Positions 1 through 7,240 of a stretch of DNA of 64,000 bases are shown here, one piece after another. The notes beneath the pieces were generated by a model. That model was given only the letters and a program-made list of their open reading frames with translations. It was not told the DNA's origin and did no database searches. The stretch comes from Chloroflexota bacterium (GTDB lineage Bacteria; Chloroflexota; Anaerolineae; Promineifilales; Promineifilaceae), in contig JAKEFB010000182.1 in assembly GCA_022616275.1 (NCBI GenBank), forward strand, positions 1 to 64,000. The letters are read 5' to 3'. The stretch's first letter is position 1; each line of letters opens with the position of its first letter. Both the position numbers and the translations under genes were made by a program.

Positions 1-26
1 ATCGTCGTTGGTTGTGTTTGTACCAT
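1..26 (-). CDS. 5' end of a minus-strand gene cut by the window edge
   Basis: Only the first eight codons and part of a ninth are visible. Read on the minus strand, an ATG at 26-24 is followed by MVQTQPTT. Directly upstream, at 32-40, lies a near-perfect Shine-Dalgarno sequence (AAGGAGGTG) with a 5-base spacer. The strong ribosome site is the reason for calling a gene. Nothing can be said about its product. Confidence 0.5.
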
Positions 27-171
27 CAAGACACCTCCTTGCTTTATTTCATCCTATTTCCTCCTCCCGTGCAATCCATCCATTCATGCGATTACCCTAG
101 GTGAGATCGTTGCCGGCTATTTGAAGCAGTCAGGTGGACCGGGCCGAGATTGAGGCCAGGTAAAACCTAAC

Positions 172-193
172 CCCCTGGGATGAGGGGATTTTT
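172..193 (+). terminator. possible rho-independent terminator
   Basis: A short stem (CCCCT/AGGGG) is followed on the plus strand by ATTTTT. No gene ending just upstream on this strand is visible, so it may be a relic or chance. Apart from it and the edge gene, nothing is recognised in 27-525. Confidence 0.35.
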
Positions 194-525
194 CTGCTAT
201 CATTCTCGAATCCCGGCACCTACGCGGCGCGGGGGAACGGGTTGGTCGTTTTGACGAATAGCGGCCGGGGTGAAGGTGTATAAGTTGGTGGTACGGGGTT
301 TCTAGGCTATACGCATCCGGGGTTATCATAGATTTAAATACCGGCTAAAGCAAACTGTGCTACTTTGAAGAAACCACTAACAGTAGACAATGGGGTGTAG
401 AAGCCGTAGAATCTCTCATGTGATATACCTCAAGGAAGGAAACCACCCAGAGTTATAAATTGGCCGACTTGGGGTAAACTGCAAAACCTCACACGGCGTA
501 CAAGTTAATTCTTTTTTAGTGAACT

Positions 526-1821
526 ATGAGAATTACTATTCCTAAGAAGAAAGACATCGTCAATCATTGCCTACAGTGGGTTAAGGAAAACTTCAAAGTT
601 TCAGACAATGGTTCCACCATTTCTTTTCCCTTTGACATTGCTTACATCGTTGTCAAAGAAACTATAGATAGCTATGTATGCTTTCAAGACCCATTACCAG
701 AGGCGACTCGCAGAAAGATTATTAGCTTGGGACTTCGCCGCTGGGTTAAATACAAAAAATACCAAAACCAGTCTAATGTTATAATCAGCTTCATACAAGC
801 TTTAGATGTTGAAACCAGACGGCTTCAAAAAGAATTCAATATCTTTCAGGTCTGGATGTTCCTCAATATGGATCGTCGCCAACTCTCCACTCTGGAGCCC
901 ATCAAGATATTAGGCGATAACATAAAAGTTAAGCAATGGAACGAAATACCCAAACCGGATTTGCTAAATAAGATTTGGTCTGAAGATCACTCAAATCCAA
1001 TTCTCCAGGATACTGATCAACCCCTTTGGAATCGGTCAAAATTCATTCCGGTTGTGCTTGACGTTAAGGCGTCTGACCACGAGGCTGCAGCAGATATTGC
1101 AAGCGACAGATTAGATATTTTGAGAGGTGCTCTTAATTTCTCAAAGCTGTGCGGCGTATTCTCTCTTTTTCGTCAAACCCCTAAACCTCTTTCAGTCATA
1201 TTACCATCCCCTGTGTATGCTGTTTTTACTACTAAAAACGAGCTTGTTTCGGTGTATTACACTATTGAGAAATTTGACTATCAACGGGCGGACTTTCAGA
1301 ATGATAAGCTAGTGGATGCAGCTGGTTTGCTTTCTCTATTCGGAAAGGATTTACGTTACCCTGATACTTACTATTTCATTCTCAAACTAGTCCAGCTTTA
1401 TCAAAACACCTTAGATATCTCATCCCCTCAACATGCTTATCTTGCTATGTGGCAAGTCTTTGAGGTAGCTTTATCTCTTGAAGAAGAGCAAGTTAGTCAG
1501 GGCGCACTGATATCTCGTACTAAAATAGCTGTCAAACTAGATAGTCTTTTTCAGGACGCGCTTGAATTATTAGTTAAGCATAGAAATGAGTTGGTACATA
1601 CTGGAATCTTCCCAGAGAGAGGTGACTATATCTTGTTCACTTTAAAGGTAATCGTTGATTCTTGTATGAATAGTTTGATAAAACTCGCAAAACATTTTTC
1701 AACAGTTCATGAACTACGAGAGTACTTCTCGTTTGCAAGCTTAGGGGATATGGACCTGGCCAGGAAAAAGGGAACAATTTCCACAATAGAAGGTTTTCGT
1801 CAAAAGGCAACAAGAAGATAA
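526..1821 (+). CDS. HEPN-like C-terminal domain protein, function unknown
   Basis: The 431-residue protein is not recognised as a whole. Near the C-terminus, residues 353-358 read RNELVH. This fits the R-x4-H signature of HEPN domains, with a polar residue after the Arg, and it lies in a helical stretch (about 300-395). HEPN proteins are commonly RNases in toxin-antitoxin and phage-defence systems (family knowledge). The N-terminal 290 residues match nothing I know. There is no signal peptide or membrane segment. The gene is clearly AT-richer than the genes from 3.8 kb onward, which suggests transfer. The next gene also looks nuclease-like, so a defence role is plausible but inferred. The start has only a weak ribosome site. 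Confidence 0.6.
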   Translation: MRITIPKKKDIVNHCLQWVKENFKVSDNGSTISFPFDIAYIVVKETIDSYVCFQDPLPEATRRKIISLGLRRWVKYKKYQNQSNVIISFIQALDVETRRLQKEFNIFQVWMFLNMDRRQLSTLEPIKILGDNIKVKQWNEIPKPDLLNKIWSEDHSNPILQDTDQPLWNRSKFIPVVLDVKASDHEAAADIASDRLDILRGALNFSKLCGVFSLFRQTPKPLSVILPSPVYAVFTTKNELVSVYYTIEKFDYQRADFQNDKLVDAAGLLSLFGKDLRYPDTYYFILKLVQLYQNTLDISSPQHAYLAMWQVFEVALSLEEEQVSQGALISRTKIAVKLDSLFQDALELLVKHRNELVHTGIFPERGDYILFTLKVIVDSCMNSLIKLAKHFSTVHELREYFSFASLGDMDLARKKGTISTIEGFRQKATRR

Positions 1822-1829
1822 AGCTGTTT

Positions 1830-1950
1830 TCCTTGCCAGGTGGTTCTCTCGCTCAATTTGCTGGTATCCTTCCGGAGGCTCCGTCAGAGAAGGCAGTATC
1901 CTATGAAAGCTTTCGGGAGAGTTGAAGACTTAGCGAGAAGACCACTAAGT
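1830..1950 (+). pseudogene. possible decayed antitoxin fragment
   Basis: In the 388-base gap between two genes one frame reads GGSLAQFAGILPEAP and then SYESFRES before a stop at about 1923. A +1 shift continues as EDLARRPLS. The fragment resembles the C-terminal tail of AbrB/VapB-type antitoxins, but it has no start codon of its own and may be chance. Nothing else is seen in 1951-2209. Confidence 0.25.
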
Positions 1951-2209
1951 TAGAATAATAATAGCCACACATTCATACTCAAATTATGCCAATTACCTGG
2001 CTATAGACCGTAAATCCCCGTGGTCCATCACAGAGGGATATTGGTGTTTATGGTTCCTGGTTCAGCAATTGGTATTAGAAAGATCAACATCATCTCATTT
2101 GTAATTTAGGCATGACTATAATTCGGTCAATGTGGCGAGATCCTTTCACTTATAAGGTATCCTGAGCAATTTTCGTGGTCTTATTTAGTGCATGTAATAG
2201 GTACCGATC

Positions 2210-3565
2210 ATGAGTGTCATAGATGACATAAGATCATTATTGGCAGGGTATAACGAAACCAACTTCGACCCTGCTGCCATCGTGGCAGAGGCAACCAACT
2301 TACTAGACAGAGCCTGCGCCCCTGGTGGTGAATTCGATATCATGGTTACCGACGAAGCCGAACAGGCCTGCCATGCTTTTGGAGGCTTTGCCCAAACGCT
2401 ACTGGGGGGAAGGTACGCTTTTGCTGCTGAATCGCTCCTAATTAAAGCCTGGAATATGTTTGGAGAACGGCAACGTCAGACGAGGCAACGGGTGTACCGG
2501 GCTGGATTGGCAATGCATCTGACGCTGATTTACCAAGAACTTGGTGACATGGGAGCGGCGTTCTGGTGGGCATTGCATACCCAAGCAGATGACGTTTTGG
2601 GAGAACACCCATCAGGCGGAGGGGCTGGAAGACATGTGTTATTGACCAGACTTCGCATGACGTCGGACGCCTTGAGCAGTTTTAATGATGTGGCAAGTGC
2701 CAATTTGGTGACAGTTACTCAGGAGCTTAACGGAGATTGGTCTTGTCCAGCCGCCTTTGCAGAGGATGTAGTCCGCCGATTCGCCGTGGAAAACAGAGAA
2801 TATGCCTCGCTATTTTCCCTGCCAACACCCCTCCAGGAGCTTCCTCTGTCGAAACCGTATTTTGCTGCGCTCCTGAGTGCGGTAACATCGGCGAGTGCTG
2901 ATCAAGTTGGAAGGTCGCTAGAGACATTGACAACATATCTCTTCCTACTCGTGCCGGGCTGGGTTCCCTGGAGAAATGTGCTTCATAACCTATGGGCGTT
3001 CGAGAGTGATGTCGTCGTGCGAAACCTTAATCCGGCCGGTAATATTACTGCCGAACTCTTGGGCCGTCACTTCATTGTCGAATGCAAAAACTTGGAACGT
3101 CGCGTTGCAGTTGTAGATGTCGGCTTTTTTCTGTACCGGATGAAACTTACTCACTCAAGATTTGGAGTCATAATCGCCCTTGAAGGAATTTCGGGAGAGG
3201 GTGTACAAAGGTTAGGCGAGTGGGCAGGCAACCAGTTAATTCGTAATGCCTTTCACGAAGATGGTAGTGTTTGTGTAGTCATCACCCTAGCTGACTTACG
3301 TGCCCTTCTTAGAACACAACGTAGCTTTTGGTCGTTGCTGCTGGAAAAGATCGAGTCGTTTCAGTTCGGTCACCCGAGGTCACAAAGCACCCCGTCTGAC
3401 CTTCGCAAAATAGCTGGAATTGGTACAGAATACGAGCGCCGCCTCATTGAAGAGGCAGGTATACATAGTCAAGCAGAGTTATTAGCCGCGGATCCTGAGG
3501 AGCTTGCCCCCGTAATTGGTGTGAGATCGCTAAAGATTCGCCAGTGGCAATCCAATGCATCATAG
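2210..3565 (+). CDS. PD-(D/E)xK nuclease-like protein with C-terminal helix-hairpin-helix
   Basis: The protein has 451 residues. Residues 1-220 are helical and unrecognised. Residues 232-330 resemble an Mrr/restriction-endonuclease fold: an early Glu (E238), a core Asp (D267 in ESDVVV) and the VECKN motif with E291 and K293 form a plausible E...D...ExK metal site. Residues 395-448 (RKIAGIGTEYERRLIEEAGI, then PVIGVRSLKIRQW) look like a DUF4332-type helix-hairpin-helix DNA-binding module. A role as a DNA nuclease in defence or repair is inferred. The gene follows the HEPN-like gene on the same strand after 388 bases, so co-transcription is uncertain. Base composition is AT-rich like its neighbour. 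Confidence 0.65.
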   Translation: MSVIDDIRSLLAGYNETNFDPAAIVAEATNLLDRACAPGGEFDIMVTDEAEQACHAFGGFAQTLLGGRYAFAAESLLIKAWNMFGERQRQTRQRVYRAGLAMHLTLIYQELGDMGAAFWWALHTQADDVLGEHPSGGGAGRHVLLTRLRMTSDALSSFNDVASANLVTVTQELNGDWSCPAAFAEDVVRRFAVENREYASLFSLPTPLQELPLSKPYFAALLSAVTSASADQVGRSLETLTTYLFLLVPGWVPWRNVLHNLWAFESDVVVRNLNPAGNITAELLGRHFIVECKNLERRVAVVDVGFFLYRMKLTHSRFGVIIALEGISGEGVQRLGEWAGNQLIRNAFHEDGSVCVVITLADLRALLRTQRSFWSLLLEKIESFQFGHPRSQSTPSDLRKIAGIGTEYERRLIEEAGIHSQAELLAADPEELAPVIGVRSLKIRQWQSNAS

Positions 3566-3634
3566 TGTGAACGGAGCTTCTTAAAATAGGAACCCCTTGT
3601 TATTCTAGGATATGTTCATAGCTCTACTTAAAAA

Positions 3635-3800
3635 CCTGTAGGGTGTCCCTGTTTCACAAGACTCAACAATGTGGGACGTTATCATCGTCGCGGCGGCTAC
3701 TACGGCGTCACGGCCGCCACCAGCCTGCGCCAGCCATCCCCCGCCAGTCGCGCCGCTCCCCAAGCCAGAACTACGACACTCGCGACCGGCCGGCCAGCGG
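3635..3800 (+). pseudogene. truncated, frameshifted copy of the 5' end of the FAD oxidoreductase gene at 10.3 kb
   Basis: From 3669 the DNA nearly repeats the start of the intact gene at 10346: both begin ATGTGGGACGT and encode MWDVIIV, then a glycine-rich Rossmann loop. Here one G is missing in the run at about 3690. Restoring it gives GGGYYGVTAATSL, against GGGYCGVTAAIEL in the intact gene. Similarity starts upstream of the ATG (ACCTGTAG and CAAGAC words in both leaders), so the leader was copied too. Recognisable similarity is lost by about 3740-3800. It is a dead gene remnant. Confidence 0.65.
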
Positions 3801-3852
3801 CCACATTGCTCCCCTGCCCCCCAGCGCATGTATGCGCCGCTCCCCTTGCCCT

Positions 3853-6800
3853 CTATCCAGCAAGCACCTCGCTCCCAATTTCCCCTATCGTCCTACCCAC
3901 CCCCATCTCCCGCGCCCGGCTAATAACCTCAACAGGCAATTGGCTCTCCAGCCCGGCCAGCAGTTGCGCCGCCCGGTCTTTCGTTTCCTTCAGGATGCCC
4001 GGGTGATGGATGGCAAACGCCAGGTATTCCGCTGCCTGCGCCTGCCCTGCTTCCCCTTGTTTCATCAAGACCGCCGCCGTCCCCACCAGGCTATCCAGAG
4101 CGCTTACAATGATCTGGTTGTCCAGTGCAGTTTTGAACCCTTGCCGGTAGTAATCAATTGCCGCCTGGTGGTCACCCAATCGCTCGGCCAGCCTCCCCAA
4201 CGAGTCATACACGTCGGCAATCCCTCCCTGGGCGCCTGCTTCACGATACATCTCCAGGCTTTCCTTCAACAGACGTTCGGCCTCGCCATAATCTTCTAGA
4301 TAGATGGCGTTCAGGCCGAGGTTACCCAGCACCAGGGCGATCGCATATTGGTCGCCGGTTTCCTGGCGAATCGCCAGGCTCTTCTCGAAGAGCCGCCTGG
4401 CTTCGACGTAATCGCCGGTCAGGTAAGCATTCCAGCCCCAATTATTGAGCGCCAACGCCACACCATATTCGTGGCCCACTTCTTCGTTCAGGGCGATACT
4501 TTCGCGGAAATATGCTTTTGCCTCCTCGTACTCTCCCAAATTGTTGCCGGTGGCTCCTAAGTTGTTGAGCGATGCGGCAATCCCTCGAATGTCCCCGATC
4601 GCCTGGCGCAACGCCAGGCTTTCCTCGTAGAATACTTTGGCCGCTCGATACTCGCCATTCAACATACCGGCCACGCTACCCAGCGTATTCAGCGCCATCG
4701 CCATCCCATAGTTGTCGTCAATTTCCCGGGCGAGCTTCAGGCTCTCTTGCGCCAGTTGCCAGGCCTCCGCCGACTCTCCCTGGCGGTAAGCCACCTGGCC
4801 CAGTTGGTTCAGGACAAATGCCACCTCCTGCCCGGACGCCGGAGACTGGCTTCTCAAAATCGCCAGGCTTTCTTGCAAGATGGCTTTGGCGGAATCAAAT
4901 TGGCCCAGCAGTTCAGCGAATACCCCTTCCCGAGCCAGAATCCGGCCTAGCAGAAGGACCTGCTCCTCGCCAGACCTTCTAAAAGCCTCGGCCGCCGTAT
5001 GGAATGCGTCCCAGGCCTCCTGAAACAGGTTCCTGGCCCGCAGGAAATGGAACAGGCTGTCCAGGGCTTGCCCGATTTCCCCGCTTTTCCTGCGCTCAAC
5101 TGCCCGGCGCCAGGCCACCCGAACATTATCAATCTCCTCCTCGATTTCCCTGATGGCTTCGCCTTGCCCCCTTCCCTTGAGCCTGCTTTCCCTTTCCTGA
5201 AGGACCGCCGCAAAATACCGGCCGTGGCGGTCATGGGCCTCCTCCAATTCGAGCCGATCAGCCTCCAACTCCTCGGCCCCAAACTGCCGCAACAATTCAT
5301 GCACCTCAAATCGCCCTGCTGAGATTCGATACAGAAAGGAGTGGTCTACCAGCATCGTCAGATGGGCTAATGAAGCGCCCGCTACTTGCCCGGCCGCCTC
5401 TCTGCCGAACCCACCCCGAAAAACGGATAGCATGCGGAATACCCTTTTTTCAGCATCCGGGAGCTGCTTCCAGGAATACGCCATCACCACCCGCAGGCTG
5501 CGCTGCCGCTCGGGTAAGCCCTGCAAAGAAGTCGCCAGAAATCCCAGGTCGTGTTCGATCTCCTGGGCAATCTCAGCGCACGGGATAACACGCACCCAGG
5601 ACGCAGCCAGCTCCAGACCCAACGGCATCCCCTCCACCATCTGGCACAGGCGAAGCACACCCGGCCGCTCCGCCGCCGAGAGCGCAAAATTCCAATTGAC
5701 CCGGCGAGCGCTATAAAGAAAGAGCTGCACAGCGCTGAACCGCTCGATCACCCCAGAAACATCCTCTTCTGTGGGGAAATGCAGGCCGCGCAAATTGAGC
5801 GTTCGTTCCCAGGTAACGTTGAGCCTGGTCCGCGAGGTGACCACCACTTTCACCTGTGGCGCGGCCGCCAGAATATCGCTGAGCAAACTCGTCCCGTCCA
5901 ACAAATGCTCGAAGTTGTCCAGCACAAGCAACAGGTTCCTTCTACGCAGGTAGCTGAGAAGCTGAACCTTGGGGTCGCGCCCGGCCGATAATTGAAACGC
6001 CAGCGCATCGGCGATAGCCGAAATAAGGAACGCCGGGGAGGCAACGGCGGCAAGTGGAACGAAGGTAGCGCCATGTTCATAAGCCACCTGGTGCAGGGTA
6101 GCTGCTTGCAGAGCGAGTCTTGTCTTGCCGATTCCACCAGGGCCGCTGATGGTCAATAACCGGCACTGTGGGTTGGCCAGGCAGCGGCCGATTTCCGCCA
6201 GCTCTTCTTCCCGGCCGACGAACGGGGTGGACGGCAGGTGCGCTCCCAGGTTGCTGTAAAGTAGTTGGTCGCCAACGACGTTGATTGGCGGAGGAAGCTC
6301 GCGCTGATCGCGAATCGTCTCGTACAATTGCCTCGTTTCAGCTTGCGGTGTGATGCCCAATTCCTTGTCTAAGAGTTCCACACACGCTTGATACTGGCGT
6401 AGCGCTGCGGCGCGCTGGCCTGTCCAGGCGTAGAGCTGCATCAGGCTTCGGTGCGCCGGCTCGTGCAGCGGATCGAGCGCCAGCCAGCGCCGGGCATAAG
6501 GGATGGCCACCTCAAATTCCCCCTGAGCCACGTAACCGCTAACCAGCCTGGCCAGGGCGCCGGCCTGCGCCTGGCGCAGTTCTTCGGCCTGGTAATAGCT
6601 CCATTCATCGAAAGCGGGGCTGTCGGGCAGGGTGAAGCCGGCCAGGAAGCCATCGCCATACAGCTCAACAGCCTCGGCCAGTGACGATAAGCACACCGGG
6701 CAGACCACTTCTGGCAAGTGGCCATGTGTTTGGCCCGATGTGATCCGGTCACGGAAAACAGCAACGTCCAGCGTCAGGTCGGCGCCGCTCTGCAAGCCGG

Positions 6801-7059
6801 CCATTTTCCGGTCAACCACCAGCCACTCTTCCCCAAGGGCTTTGTTGAGCGCCCACAAGGTACTCCGCAAGCTGGCGTGCGCCCGAGTCTGGTCTAGCTC
6901 TGGCCAAAAAAGCGTGGCCAGCGCTTCGCGGCTGTGGCTCTGGCGCGTCACTGCCAGGAAAGCCAGGAGGGCAGTGGCCTTACGCGTACTGACTTTAACC
7001 AGTACACCATCCAGCTCGATACGCAGTGGCCCTAAAAGCGATAGTTTCAGGCTGGCCAT
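3853..7059 (-). CDS. SARP/BTAD-type transcriptional regulator with NB-ARC ATPase and TPR repeats
   Basis: This is a large one-component activator (1068 residues from this start). Counting from the longer open frame that begins at 7113, residues 20-100 are an OmpR-like winged helix (LSLLGPLRIELDG, LFWPELDQTRAHASLRSTLW). Residues 110-270 are the BTAD helical domain typical of SARP regulators. GPGGIGKT at 324-331 is a Walker A motif, and LLLVLDNFEHLLDG is Walker B of an NB-ARC/AAA module. The last 430 residues are tetratricopeptide repeats of the kinesin-light-chain type (NNLG, LNTLGSVA). I start at ATG 7059 because GGAG lies 8 bases upstream and the conserved fold begins there. The gene is divergent from the beta-helix gene at 7241, its most likely target. 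Confidence 0.88.
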   Translation of the reverse strand: MASLKLSLLGPLRIELDGVLVKVSTRKATALLAFLAVTRQSHSREALATLFWPELDQTRAHASLRSTLWALNKALGEEWLVVDRKMAGLQSGADLTLDVAVFRDRITSGQTHGHLPEVVCPVCLSSLAEAVELYGDGFLAGFTLPDSPAFDEWSYYQAEELRQAQAGALARLVSGYVAQGEFEVAIPYARRWLALDPLHEPAHRSLMQLYAWTGQRAAALRQYQACVELLDKELGITPQAETRQLYETIRDQRELPPPINVVGDQLLYSNLGAHLPSTPFVGREEELAEIGRCLANPQCRLLTISGPGGIGKTRLALQAATLHQVAYEHGATFVPLAAVASPAFLISAIADALAFQLSAGRDPKVQLLSYLRRRNLLLVLDNFEHLLDGTSLLSDILAAAPQVKVVVTSRTRLNVTWERTLNLRGLHFPTEEDVSGVIERFSAVQLFLYSARRVNWNFALSAAERPGVLRLCQMVEGMPLGLELAASWVRVIPCAEIAQEIEHDLGFLATSLQGLPERQRSLRVVMAYSWKQLPDAEKRVFRMLSVFRGGFGREAAGQVAGASLAHLTMLVDHSFLYRISAGRFEVHELLRQFGAEELEADRLELEEAHDRHGRYFAAVLQERESRLKGRGQGEAIREIEEEIDNVRVAWRRAVERRKSGEIGQALDSLFHFLRARNLFQEAWDAFHTAAEAFRRSGEEQVLLLGRILAREGVFAELLGQFDSAKAILQESLAILRSQSPASGQEVAFVLNQLGQVAYRQGESAEAWQLAQESLKLAREIDDNYGMAMALNTLGSVAGMLNGEYRAAKVFYEESLALRQAIGDIRGIAASLNNLGATGNNLGEYEEAKAYFRESIALNEEVGHEYGVALALNNWGWNAYLTGDYVEARRLFEKSLAIRQETGDQYAIALVLGNLGLNAIYLEDYGEAERLLKESLEMYREAGAQGGIADVYDSLGRLAERLGDHQAAIDYYRQGFKTALDNQIIVSALDSLVGTAAVLMKQGEAGQAQAAEYLAFAIHHPGILKETKDRAAQLLAGLESQLPVEVISRAREMGVGRTIGEIGSEVLAG

Positions 7060-7130
7060 CCAAATAACTCCGCTGTCCCAAATTATACCACCCAGCATAG
7101 CGCCACCGGGCATATTTTCGCGGTGAGCTA

Positions 7131-7170
7131 TGACCGTTGTGACGATTTTTTGACGATCTCTGAATAGAGT
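7131..7170 (+). promoter_or_regulatory. candidate SARP operator and promoter
   Basis: TGACGAT occurs at 7140-7146 and again at 7151-7157, an exact 11-base step, with a related TGACCGT at 7131. SARP activators bind heptamer direct repeats spaced by one helical turn next to the -10 box (family knowledge). TAGAGT at 7165-7170 is a plausible -10, about 7 bases after the second repeat. The site lies between the SARP gene and the divergent secreted-protein gene. Confidence 0.4.
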
Positions 7171-7240
7171 GAAGTGTACGTATTGGTATGTTCAAGACGA
7201 ATGGAGACATTCATCTTGTGTAGCTTTAGACGGAGGCACA

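Noticed and set aside
117-329. 70-codon minus-strand open frame near the left edge
   Set aside because: Low-complexity Arg/Pro composition, no ribosome site, and it overlaps a terminator-like hairpin.
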